Shown: piece by piece, positions 1-7,919 of the stretch
Numbering within the stretch: position 1 is the stretch's first letter
How the letters are laid out: every line of letters begins with the position of its first letter
Assembly: GCA_041584475.1 (NCBI GenBank)
Contig: JBFHDX010000128.1
Span: forward strand, 1 to 10,160
DNA from: JBFHDX01 sp041584475
GTDB taxonomy: Bacteria > Pseudomonadota > Alphaproteobacteria > UBA8366 > JADFVY01
Length of the DNA: 10,160 bases
Direction: 5' to 3'
The notes under the pieces: model-generated
The model's input: only the letters and a program-made list of their open reading frames with translations
Told to the model about the DNA's origin: nothing
The model's database searches: none
Position numbers and translations under genes: made by a program

Positions 1-8
1 TCGTCCAT
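1..8 (-). CDS. 5' end of an unidentified divergent gene (partial)
   Basis: The complement of the first bases reads GGAGG, six bases, then ATG GAC GA and runs off the left edge. A perfect Shine-Dalgarno at ideal spacing in front of an ATG, with a TATAAC box about 36 bases upstream on the same strand, makes this a credible start of a gene divergent from nadK. Only Met-Asp and part of a third codon are visible, so nothing can be said about its product. Confidence 0.55.
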
Positions 9-14
9 ATCGAA

Positions 15-19
15 CCTCC
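15..19 (-). promoter_or_regulatory. Ribosome binding site of the left-edge gene
   Basis: CCTCC on the plus strand is GGAGG on the minus strand, six bases before the ATG at 8-6. It is among the strongest Shine-Dalgarno sequences in the window and is the main reason for calling a gene start at the edge. Confidence 0.55.
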
Positions 20-44
20 GTCGGTCAGTCTGCGGCGCGGCCCC

Positions 45-50
45 GTTATA
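45..50 (-). promoter_or_regulatory. Possible -10 box of the left-edge gene
   Basis: The minus strand reads TATAAC, five of six matches to the sigma-70 -10 consensus, in an otherwise GC-rich intergenic stretch. Transcription would begin near 38, giving a leader of about 30 bases before the ATG. No good TTGACA-like -35 lies at 16-18 bases; TGGCAT at 73-68 is the nearest candidate. The same bases read TATACT on the plus strand (47-52), so orientation is an inference. Confidence 0.3.
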
Positions 51-97
51 CTGTGCCGGCGATGACGATGCCACGCAAACCGACACGGCGGACGGCG

Positions 98-126
98 CTG
101 GCGCCTGCCGCCGGCTTCGCTATACT
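98..126 (+). promoter_or_regulatory. Putative nadK promoter (CTGGCG, 17 bp, TATACT)
   Basis: GCTATACT at 119-126 supplies a -10 box matching the consensus at five of six positions. CTGGCG at 98-103 sits exactly 17 bases upstream as a weak -35. Transcription would begin near 133, with a leader of about 36 bases before the nadK ATG. The argE gene has the same CTGGCG-17-TATA layout at the same distance from its start, which strengthens both calls. Confidence 0.42.
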
Positions 127-168
127 GCGCGGGCCCGCGCTTCCGCGCGCGGCGGAACGGGGCCGCCC

Positions 169-936
169 ATGCCGAAGACCAGAACAGCCTTCGTCGCCTC
201 CGAGGATCCCGAGGCGATCGCGGCACTGAAGCGGTTGTCCGAGCGCTACGCCAGCGTGCCGGAGGATCAGGCGGACGTCGTGGTGGCGCTGGGTGGCGAT
301 GGCTTCATGCTGCAGACCCTGCACCGGCACATCGGCCGCGACGTACCGATCTACGGCATGAATTGCGGCACTGTCGGCTTCCTGATGAACACCTACGACG
401 AGGAGAATCTGGCGGCGCGGCTGGAGCGGGCGGAGCCGGTCGAGCTGCACCCCCTGCGCATGCGCGCGACGACGCGCGTGGGCGAAGAGCGCGAGGCGCT
501 GGCGATCAACGAGGTCGCGCTGTTGCGCGAGACGCGGCAGGCGGCGAAGATCCGCATCCGTGTCGACGGAGTGATCCGGCTGGGCGAGTTGATCTGCGAC
601 GGCGTGCTGGTGGCGACGCCCGCCGGGAGCACCGCCTACAATCTCTCGGCGCACGGCCCGATCGTGCCGATCGGGGCGGGCCTGCTCGCCTTGACGCCAA
701 TCAGCGCATTCCGGCCTCGCAGCTGGCGCGGCGCCCTGCTGCCGCAGTCGGCGCGCGTCGTCTTCGAGGTGCTGGAGCCGCCGAAACGGCCGATCAGCGC
801 CACCGCCGACCACACCGAGGTGCGCGACGTGGTGCGCGTCGAGGTCGAGCAGGCCGATGACCTCAGCGTGACGATGTTGTTCGATCCGGAGCACAATATC
901 GAGGAGCGCATCCTCAAGGAGCAGTTCGCGCCCTGA
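169..936 (+). CDS. nadK: NAD kinase
   Basis: Phosphorylates the adenosine ribose 2'-hydroxyl of NAD with ATP to make NADP, a soluble cytoplasmic housekeeping enzyme. The 255-residue product has the family's GGDG motif at 42-45 with the catalytic aspartate D44, a glycine-rich stretch GMNCGTVGFL at 63-72, the NE pair at 114-115 that contacts NAD, and the signature DGVLVATPAGSTAYNLSAHG at 144-163. SAFRPRSWRG near 179-188 resembles the compact alphaproteobacterial form, and the length fits that form rather than the roughly 290-residue enterobacterial enzyme. The ATG at 169 is preceded by GGAACGG about eight bases upstream, a moderate ribosome binding site. The gene is monocistronic: a divergent gene lies upstream and a convergent one downstream. 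Confidence 0.95.
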   Translation: MPKTRTAFVASEDPEAIAALKRLSERYASVPEDQADVVVALGGDGFMLQTLHRHIGRDVPIYGMNCGTVGFLMNTYDEENLAARLERAEPVELHPLRMRATTRVGEEREALAINEVALLRETRQAAKIRIRVDGVIRLGELICDGVLVATPAGSTAYNLSAHGPIVPIGAGLLALTPISAFRPRSWRGALLPQSARVVFEVLEPPKRPISATADHTEVRDVVRVEVEQADDLSVTMLFDPEHNIEERILKEQFAP

Positions 937-966
937 GCTCGCGCCGCACGTCGGCCGCGGCGCCCA

Positions 967-1845
967 CTACTCCGCGGCTTCGGCCGCGCGGCCGCCGGCG
1001 GCGAATTCGCAGATCGTCTCGATCAGCCGACCGAGATCGGCTTTAAGCGGCTCGAATCGCGCCGTCTTCTCGAACGTGTCCTCGTCCATGTAAAGGGCGC
1101 GGTTGATCTCGATCTGCAGGCTGTTGCGGCCGCCGTGCGGATCGGAGTGCGCGCGCACCAGCTCCACCCCCTTGTAGGGATCGTTGAGCGCGACGGCGTA
1201 TCCCATGGCTTCGAGCGAGTCGCGCACCAGCGCCGTGAAGCCTTGGCTGCAGCTGGTGCCGTCGCGGTCACCGAGGACGAAGTCCGCACGGCCGCGCGGA
1301 CCGTCGCCGCGGGCCACCACCGGCGCGCTGACCGACGGCATCGAGTGGCAGTTGATGTGGTAGACGACGCCGAACCGCCCCTGCAGGCGTCCGAGTACGT
1401 AGTCGAGCGCGCGGTGATAGGGCCGGTGGAAGGTTTCGATCCGGGCCTGCACCTCGTGGGCGGTCAGCTTGCGGTCGTAGATCGGCATGTCCGGCGGGCA
1501 GAGGCGCCAGATCAGCCCGTGACCGAGCCGCGACTTGTCGGTGGCGTTGACCGGCCCGGGCCAGCGGCCGTCGATCAGCCGCTGGTCGATATCGTCGGGC
1601 GACCGGTTGGCATCGATGTAGGCGCGCGCGAACAGCGCGCACAACAGCGCCGCCCCGTGCGACGGCGCGGCGCCGAACAACTCGTCGACGAACATGTCCT
1701 CGGCCCGGCGCAGGCGGTCCATCGGCGCAATGGTCTCGAAATCGGGCGGATAGTGCGACCCGCTGTGCGGGGAGTCGAAGACGACGGGCGCCGCCGGCGC
1801 TTCCGGCAGCCACAGATCGAATACCCCGGGAATCGTCTGTTTCAT
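967..1845 (-). CDS. N-formylglutamate amidohydrolase family protein
   Basis: Family members (Pfam FGase, HutG type) hydrolyse N-formyl-L-glutamate to formate and glutamate, the last step of one histidine-degradation route; many alphaproteobacteria carry paralogues outside hut operons whose substrate is unproven. The 292-residue product shows SPHSG at 25-29, the DANR segment at 78-81, HINCHSM at 163-169, LGDRDG at 191-196 and QIEINR at 244-249. The conserved D, H and E residues in these are the likely zinc ligands. The length is typical. There is no signal peptide, so it is cytoplasmic. The ATG at 1845 has AGGA only four bases upstream, a close but usable ribosome binding site. No hut gene is adjacent, hence no symbol. 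The next gene, divergent, is an ArgE-type deacylase. Confidence 0.88.
   Translation of the reverse strand: MKQTIPGVFDLWLPEAPAAPVVFDSPHSGSHYPPDFETIAPMDRLRRAEDMFVDELFGAAPSHGAALLCALFARAYIDANRSPDDIDQRLIDGRWPGPVNATDKSRLGHGLIWRLCPPDMPIYDRKLTAHEVQARIETFHRPYHRALDYVLGRLQGRFGVVYHINCHSMPSVSAPVVARGDGPRGRADFVLGDRDGTSCSQGFTALVRDSLEAMGYAVALNDPYKGVELVRAHSDPHGGRNSLQIEINRALYMDEDTFEKTARFEPLKADLGRLIETICEFAAGGRAAEAAE
973..988. terminator. UUCG-capped hairpin between convergent nadK and amidohydrolase genes
   Basis: CGCGGC, loop TTCG, GCCGCG forms a six-pair all-GC stem with a stable UUCG tetraloop on the plus strand, 36 bases after the nadK stop and inside the last codons of the amidohydrolase gene. No T-tract follows, so it is not a standard intrinsic terminator. 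It might protect or help end the nadK transcript. It also encodes the Ala/Glu-rich tail of the opposing protein, so it may be a codon-bias accident. Confidence 0.25.
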
Positions 1846-1881
1846 CGCATCCTGCAGCGAGAACCACCGCGGCCCTGGCCA

Positions 1882-1910
1882 CTGGCGCGGCCGCCGGTCA
1901 CGGCTATAGT
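1882..1910 (+). promoter_or_regulatory. Putative argE promoter (CTGGCG, 17 bp, TATAGT)
   Basis: GCTATAGT at 1903-1910 gives a -10 box TATAGT, preceded at exactly 17 bases by CTGGCG (1882-1887). Predicted transcription start is near 1917. That lies downstream of the in-frame ATG at 1911 and so favours the ATG at 1953 as the true argE start. The element is 42 bases from that ATG, the same distance as the matching element of nadK. Confidence 0.45.
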
Positions 1911-1935
1911 ATGGGCCCCGTCATCCGCGCAGCAA
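1906..1935 (-). promoter_or_regulatory. Putative divergent promoter of the amidohydrolase gene
   Basis: On the minus strand TTGCTG (1935-1930), an 18-base spacer and TACTAT (1911-1906) form a moderate sigma-70-like promoter pointing to the amidohydrolase ATG at 1845. Transcription would begin near 1899. Its -10 overlaps the argE -10 on the opposite strand almost base for base, so the two promoters could not be occupied at once. The matches are partial (three of six and four of six). Confidence 0.28.
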
Positions 1936-1952
1936 GACCCGGACGCACTGCC

Positions 1953-3122
1953 ATGCCCGAACTGACGGCCAGGAGCCGCGAGCTGATCGAGGCGCTCATT
2001 TCCTACGACACGACGAGCCGCGAGTCCAACCTCGCGTTGATCCATTTCATTCGCGACTATCTGGCGCGGCTCGGCGTCGACAGCGAGCTCGTGCACGACG
2101 AGACGGGGACGAAGGCGAACCTTTACGCCACGCTCGGTCCCCGGGACCGCCCCGGGATCATGCTGTCCGGCCACACCGACGTCGTCCCGGTCGACGGCCA
2201 GGACTGGTCGACCGATCCGTTCTCCGTGGTCGAGAAGGACGGCCGCCTGTACGGCCGCGGCACCTGCGACATGAAGGGATTCATCGCCGTCGCGCTGGCG
2301 CACGCGCCGGACATGCTGGCGCGCGGGCTCAGGACGCCCGTCCATCTCGCCTTCTCGTACGACGAGGAGATCGGTTGTGTCGGCGTGCGCCGCCTGATCG
2401 AGGTCCTCAACGGGCTGCCGGTCAAGCCGGCGATGGCGATCATCGGCGAGCCGACCGGGATGCAGGTGATCACCGCCCACAAAGGCAAGACCAACGGCAT
2501 GGTCCATGTGCGCGGATTCGAATGCCATTCCTCGCTGGCGCCGCAGGGTGTCAACGCGATCCAGTACGCCGCCGAGCTGATCGCGCAGATCGCCGCGATC
2601 GAGCGGCGCATAGAGGCGGAAGGGCCGTTCGACGAGGAGTTCGACGTCCCGCACACGACGGTCCACACCGGCGTCATCGAAGGCGGTACCGCGCTCAATA
2701 TCGTGCCGCGGGACTGCCGCTTCGAGTTCGAGATCCGCAACCTGCCGCAGGACGACCCGCAGGATCTCGTCGACGAGGTCGAGCGCTTCGCGCGCGACCA
2801 GCTGGAGCCCCGCATGAAGGCGGTGCGGCCGGAGACCGGCATCGAGTTCGTCGACTGGGACGGCTTCCCCGGGCTCGATACGCGCCCCGACGAGGAGGTC
2901 GTGACGCTCGCCAAGGCGCTGGCCGGGCGCAACGATACCGGCAAGATCGCCTTCGGCACCGAGGCCGGGTTCTTCCAGAGCAGCGCCCGCGTGCCCGCCG
3001 TGGTCTGCGGGCCGGGCAGCATCGCCCAGGCCCACAAGCCCGACGAGTTCGTCGCCGTCGAGCAGCTCGTTCGTTGCGAGGACTTCATGCGACGCCTCGC
3101 CGACCGCGTGTGCATACCGTAA
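1953..3122 (+). CDS. argE: Acetylornithine deacetylase, ArgE-type M20 peptidase
   Basis: Hydrolyses N2-acetyl-L-ornithine to ornithine and acetate in arginine synthesis, or a related N-acyl amino acid. The 389-residue product has the two-zinc M20 layout: HTD at 74-76, the bridging aspartate D106 in RGTCDMKG (102-109), the catalytic and metal glutamates in DEE (137-139), GEPT at 165-168, and the C-terminal metal histidine at about 361 in QAHKPDEF. RGTCDMKGF is characteristic of ArgE rather than DapE. The central dimerisation domain begins with the lysine-containing HKGKTNG segment after about 176. I chose the ATG at 1953 over the one at 1911 because a promoter -10 box ends at 1910 and the family normally begins with a short N-terminus. 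GGA nine bases upstream is a weak ribosome binding site. Many alphaproteobacteria make ornithine with ArgJ, so a catabolic N-acyl role is possible. Confidence 0.87.
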   Translation: MPELTARSRELIEALISYDTTSRESNLALIHFIRDYLARLGVDSELVHDETGTKANLYATLGPRDRPGIMLSGHTDVVPVDGQDWSTDPFSVVEKDGRLYGRGTCDMKGFIAVALAHAPDMLARGLRTPVHLAFSYDEEIGCVGVRRLIEVLNGLPVKPAMAIIGEPTGMQVITAHKGKTNGMVHVRGFECHSSLAPQGVNAIQYAAELIAQIAAIERRIEAEGPFDEEFDVPHTTVHTGVIEGGTALNIVPRDCRFEFEIRNLPQDDPQDLVDEVERFARDQLEPRMKAVRPETGIEFVDWDGFPGLDTRPDEEVVTLAKALAGRNDTGKIAFGTEAGFFQSSARVPAVVCGPGSIAQAHKPDEFVAVEQLVRCEDFMRRLADRVCIP

Positions 3123-3126
3123 GCCG

Positions 3127-3144
3127 CGGCACCCGCGCGTGCCG
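3127..3144. terminator. GC-rich hairpin after argE, between convergent genes
   Basis: CGGCAC, loop CCGCGC, GTGCCG is a six-pair stem that starts four bases after the argE stop codon, in the 66-base gap between convergent genes. A second, weaker inverted repeat, CCGCG (3169-3173) with CGCGG (3181-3185), sits at the other end of the gap, next to the stop of the small minus-strand gene. Neither has a T-tract. Position suggests transcript ends for the two genes, but base composition makes such hairpins easy to find here. Confidence 0.35.
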
Positions 3145-3188
3145 GAGGCGCCGCGGGGCGGTCCGCCGCCGCGCGCGAGTCGCGGTCG

Positions 3189-3458
3189 TTATTCGGAGGA
3201 CATCGTCGTGCGCGCGATCCGCAACAGGCTCTCGGCATAGCGGAAGTTGCCCTGCTCGCAGAGATGGGTGGCGATCTCGACCAGCTCGGTCATCTGGGCT
3301 TCCGTCTTCGGGCCCAGCCGCGGATCGCCCTTCTCGAGCATATCCCTGACGTCGGCAACCCCCTGCAGGCATTCCTCCTTCGCGGTCATCTTCGCCGCGA
3401 GGACGGGCGTTGCCACGAACAAGACAACAGCAAACCCACTCAGCATTCGCTTCAACAT
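3189..3458 (-). CDS. Small exported protein of unknown function
   Basis: I do not recognise this 89-residue product. Residues 1-4 (MLKR) give a positive N-terminus, about 7-20 form a hydrophobic core, and VLAA at 19-22 is a good signal peptidase I site, so a mature protein of about 67 residues should be released into the periplasm. The mature part looks mainly helical and contains two cysteines, C30 (EEC) and C67 (HLC), which could form a disulfide. The start at 3458 is chosen because GGAGGAG lies eight bases upstream and the signal peptide begins there. The open frame extends further upstream to 3545, but that part is Gly/Pro/Asn-rich and unlike an N-terminus. The gene lies 129 bases downstream of the AlkB-like gene on the same strand, with a possible promoter of its own. 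Confidence 0.75.
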   Translation of the reverse strand: MLKRMLSGFAVVLFVATPVLAAKMTAKEECLQGVADVRDMLEKGDPRLGPKTEAQMTELVEIATHLCEQGNFRYAESLLRIARTTMSSE

Positions 3459-3466
3459 TACCCCTG

Positions 3467-3473
3467 CTCCTCC
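3467..3473 (-). promoter_or_regulatory. Strong ribosome binding site that sets the small-protein start
   Basis: CTCCTCC on the plus strand is GGAGGAG on the minus strand, eight bases before the ATG at 3458-3456. It picks this start over upstream in-frame alternatives and supports the small gene as real. Confidence 0.65.
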
Positions 3474-3516
3474 AGTGCCGGCGGGATTGTTCGCGAGTCC
3501 GCCGATCGGTTGCGAT

Positions 3517-3545
3517 ACCTTAGAATTCAATGCGGGCCTCCGCAA
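3517..3545 (-). promoter_or_regulatory. Weak candidate promoter for the small exported protein
   Basis: TTGCGG (3545-3540), 17 bases, then TAAGGT (3522-3517) on the minus strand, within a short AT-rich dip around 3515-3531. Each box matches the consensus at only three positions. It would start transcription near 3510, about 50 bases before the ATG. The small gene may instead be read through from the AlkB-like gene upstream. Confidence 0.22.
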
Positions 3546-3587
3546 TAGCGAGCGCGGGCCGCCGGCGGCGGCAACCGGCCGATCCCG

Positions 3588-4223
3588 CTAGCCCTCGGGG
3601 CGGGTCGCCCCGACGTCGTGCCGGAGCCCGAATGACCAGCGCTCGGCGGTGATCTCGCGGAGGAGATGAAATGGCCGGTCGCGGCGGCCGAACAGACCGG
3701 GGGCGCGCAGTACGGTCATGTGACCGGGCGGCGTCGCGATCTCGCGGGCGTTGCTGCCCGCCCGGTCGTCGCAGACGAAGAAGCGAGCCGTGCCGGCCAG
3801 AACGACGATGGCGACGAGCCCGACATAGCGGACATGGTCACGGTGTGGCGTGATCCCGGCGCAGCCGGCCGGATAGCGCTGCAGGATCAGGTCGTTCACC
3901 CGGAAATCCCAGGCCAGCGGCGGCGGCTCGATCGCGCGCAACGCGGCCTGGATCAACCGCTCGACGGCACGCGCGAGTTCGCGGTAGGCGCCGCGGTGGG
4001 GGAAGTCGGTCGTCAATTCGAAGTCCTGGTAGACCCGCCGTTCGCCCTCGCCGACGATCGGCCGGGCACGGCGCCACGTGAAATCGCGCGCCTCCGACAA
4101 CAGCGCCGCGCAAGCCTCGCGCGGTAGCAGCGGCAGGGCGGCGGCGTGCTCCTCCTCGGTGCGGCGGATCGCCGCGGCGACATCCGCCACGCCGGCCAGC
4201 AGTCCGCTCTCGTTGTCGACCAT
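3588..4223 (-). CDS. AlkB-like 2-oxoglutarate/Fe(II)-dependent oxygenase
   Basis: Predicted to couple oxidative decarboxylation of 2-oxoglutarate to oxidation of an unknown substrate. In the 211-residue product H127 and D129 (TPHRD) with H186 (RPFH) make the Fe(II) facial triad. R195 and R201 (RWSFGLR) have the same six-residue spacing as the two 2-oxoglutarate-binding arginines of E. coli AlkB. LILQRYPAG (112-120) matches the AlkB LINRYAPG segment just before the HxD. These alignments are from memory. The N-terminal 30 residues look like an Ala-rich helix. The ATG at 4223 is taken because family similarity begins soon after it; its ribosome binding site is poor (GGGG, nine bases upstream), and ATG 4265 would add 14 residues. 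Whether it repairs alkylated nucleic acid or modifies another substrate cannot be read from sequence. It is divergent from the LHPP-type gene. Confidence 0.75.
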   Translation of the reverse strand: MVDNESGLLAGVADVAAAIRRTEEEHAAALPLLPREACAALLSEARDFTWRRARPIVGEGERRVYQDFELTTDFPHRGAYRELARAVERLIQAALRAIEPPPLAWDFRVNDLILQRYPAGCAGITPHRDHVRYVGLVAIVVLAGTARFFVCDDRAGSNAREIATPPGHMTVLRAPGLFGRRDRPFHLLREITAERWSFGLRHDVGATRPEG

Positions 4224-4257
4224 GGCCGATCGCCCCGGCAAGCCCGTCCCGACATCT

Positions 4258-4265
4258 GCTATCAT
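4258..4265 (+). promoter_or_regulatory. Putative -10 box of the LHPP-type phosphatase gene
   Basis: GCTATCAT lies 34 bases before the ATG at 4300 and resembles GCTATACT and GCTATAGT ahead of nadK and argE. TATCAT matches four of six consensus -10 positions. I see no convincing -35 at 16-18 bases. Transcription would start near 4272 in the 76-base gap shared with the divergent AlkB-like gene. Confidence 0.32.
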
Positions 4266-4283
4266 GGCGTCACCGGCGCAACC

Positions 4284-4290
4284 AGGAAAG
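4284..4290 (+). promoter_or_regulatory. Ribosome binding site deciding the LHPP-type start
   Basis: AGGAAAG ends nine bases before the ATG at 4300. The open frame continues far upstream (to 4078) but there it is antisense to the AlkB-like gene. This site and the position of HAD motif I, nine residues in, fix the start at 4300. Confidence 0.6.
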
Positions 4291-4299
4291 CGGGATGCG

Positions 4300-5047
4300 A
4301 TGGCGGTCCGCGGCGTGCTGCTCGACATCGGCGGCGTGCTGTATGTCGGGGACGAGGCGATCCCCGGCGCGGCCGATGCGCTGCAACGCCTGCGCCGCGC
4401 CGACTTCACCTTGCGCTTTCTGACCAACACGACGAGCACGGCGAAATCGCGCGTGCTCGACAAGCTGGCACGACTCGGGTTCAGCGTCGCCGCGGACGAG
4501 CTGTTCACGCCGGCCGATGCCGCGCGATCGTGGCTCGCGGGGCGCGGGCTCAGGCCCTGGGTCCTGATCGCGCCGGCGCTGGCCGAGGATCTTCCCGACG
4601 CCGGCGAGGCGCCAGCGAACGCGGTGGTCATCGGCGACGCCGGCCCCGGCTTCACCTATGCGCGATTGAACGAGGCCTTCCGGCTGATCATGGCCGGGGC
4701 ACCGCTGGTCGCGCTCGCCCGCAACCGCTATTTCATGCAGCCCGCAGGGCTGACCCTCGATGCCGGGGCCTTCGTCGCGGCGCTCGAATATGCGGCGCAG
4801 GTCGAGGCGACGGTGCTCGGCAAGCCGTCGCCCGACTTCTACGCGCTGGCGCTGGCGTCGATCGGCTGCGCCGCGAGCGACGCCGTCATGATCGGCGACG
4901 ACTGGGAGGCGGACGTCAACGGCGCGCTGGACGCGGGCCTCCGCGGCATCCTCGTGAAGACGGGCAAGTATCGCGAAGGCGACGAGGCGCGCCTGAAGCC
5001 CGGCGCGCGCGACGCGCGAACGCTGCGCGAGGCCGTCGAAATGCTCA

Positions 5048-5067
<20 letters not shown>
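4300..5067 (+). CDS. HAD-IIA phosphatase, LHPP type
   Basis: A 255-residue cytoplasmic hydrolase of HAD subfamily IIA, closest in pattern to LHPP (phospholysine phosphohistidine inorganic pyrophosphate phosphatase; human LHPP is about 270 residues). Motif I is VLLDIGGVLY with nucleophile D9. Motif II is FLTNTTS (40-46), motif III K175 in GKPSPDFY, and motif IV GDDWEADV (199-206). The cap lies between motifs II and III and includes VVIGDAGPGFTY (109-120), matching the LHPP cap. The +2 residue of motif I is G11, not the usual Asp general acid; human LHPP has Ser there (DIS), so this is a subfamily trait, not a broken enzyme. The natural substrate in bacteria is not established; inorganic pyrophosphate or phosphoamino acids are the family guesses. 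The 3' end overlaps convergent liuD by 20 bases. Confidence 0.85.
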
Positions 5068-7123
<2,056 letters not shown>

Positions 7124-7915
7124 CTAGTCCGGCGCCCAGCGCGGCTTCCGTTTGGCGAAGAACGCCTCGATGCCTTCCCGCGCTTCGTCGCTGGCGCGCC
7201 GCTCGGCGATGCGCCAGGCCGTATCCGCCCGCGCCACGCCGTCGATGCGATCCTCGCGCCAGACCTCCCGGAACAGGCTCTTCGCGGCGGCCTGGGCGCC
7301 CGGCGCGCCGGCAAGCAGATCGTCGACCGCCTTCGCAACGGCCCCGTCGAGCGCGGCATCGGCGACGACCTCGTGCACGAGTCCCGCGCGCCGCGCCTCG
7401 GCCGCGTCGAAGCGCGCGCCCGTCAGCGCCAGGCGCCGCACCGTGCGCGGGCCCATCGCCCGCAGGATGTAGGGCGAGATGACAGCGGGAATCAGTCCGA
7501 GCCGCACCTCGGTGACGCCGAACACCGCGGATTCGGCGGCGATCGCGATGTCGCAGGCGGCGATCAGGCCGACCGCGCCGCCGAGCGCGGCACCGTTGAC
7601 GCGCGCCACCGTCGGCCGCGGCAACAGGTCGAGCGTGTGCAGCATCTCCGCGAGCCGCTCCGCGTCGGCGCGGTTCTCGTCCATCGAATACTCCGCCATG
7701 CGGCGCATCCAGTTGAGGTCCGCGCCGGCGGAGAAGCTCCGGCCCGCCCCGGTCAGCACGACGACGCGCACGGCATCGTCGGTCGCGAGCGCACTGAACG
7801 CCTCCTGCAGCGCGCCGATCAGCGCATCGTCGAAGGCGTTGTGGACGTCCGGCCGGTCGAGGGTCACCGTGGCGACGCCCCGTTCGTCGGTCGCGACCGT
7901 GACGACCTCGGCCAT
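7124..7915 (-). CDS. liuC: Methylglutaconyl-CoA hydratase (enoyl-CoA hydratase family)
   Basis: Hydrates 3-methylglutaconyl-CoA to 3-hydroxy-3-methylglutaryl-CoA, the step after methylcrotonyl-CoA carboxylase. The 263-residue crotonase-fold protein has the oxyanion-hole segments FSAGADLNWM (61-70) and NGAALGGAVGL (107-117), CDIAIA (121-126), and E136 in TEVRLGL at the position of the second catalytic glutamate (E164 of rat crotonase). The first catalytic glutamate position in GGAVGL is not acidic, a pattern I recall from bacterial LiuC proteins. SAGADLNWM and the ISPYILRAMG segment (146-155) also fit LiuC better than generic enoyl-CoA hydratases. Isohexenylglutaconyl-CoA hydratase (AtuE) is the main alternative. 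The ATG lies four bases after the liuB stop and has AAGG overlapping that stop; its own TAG abuts the liuD ATG. It is clearly the middle gene of an operon. Confidence 0.88.
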   Translation of the reverse strand: MAEVVTVATDERGVATVTLDRPDVHNAFDDALIGALQEAFSALATDDAVRVVVLTGAGRSFSAGADLNWMRRMAEYSMDENRADAERLAEMLHTLDLLPRPTVARVNGAALGGAVGLIAACDIAIAAESAVFGVTEVRLGLIPAVISPYILRAMGPRTVRRLALTGARFDAAEARRAGLVHEVVADAALDGAVAKAVDDLLAGAPGAQAAAKSLFREVWREDRIDGVARADTAWRIAERRASDEAREGIEAFFAKRKPRWAPD

Positions 7916-7919
7916 CGCC

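Noticed and set aside
47..52. TATACT on the plus strand as a second nadK promoter
   Set aside because: The same bases read TATAAC on the minus strand, a better -10 placed well for the left-edge gene. The element at 98-126 has a matched -35 and is better placed for nadK.
1911..1952. Upstream ATG at 1911 as argE start
   Set aside because: It directly follows the TATAGT -10 box and would lie before the predicted transcript start; the added 14 residues are not family-like.
1842..3035. 397-codon minus-strand frame covering argE
   Set aside because: Antisense shadow of a gene whose M20 motifs are all intact; its own product is Arg/Asp/Val-rich and unlike any family I know.
3546..3587. GC-rich inverted repeats (GCCGCCGGCGGC and surroundings) after the AlkB-like stop codon as a terminator
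   Set aside because: The self-complementary stretch has no loop of its own, the larger fold is only five pairs, and no T-tract follows. Such repeats are common by chance at this GC content.
4078..4299. Upstream extension of the LHPP-type gene
   Set aside because: Ser/Ala-rich translation antisense to the AlkB-like gene; the ATG at 4300 has AGGAAAG at good spacing and HAD motif I nine residues in.
4224..4655. N-terminal extension of the AlkB-like gene to 4655
   Set aside because: Ser/Ala/Pro-rich and antisense to the LHPP-type gene; the resulting 355-residue protein would have no domain in the added part.
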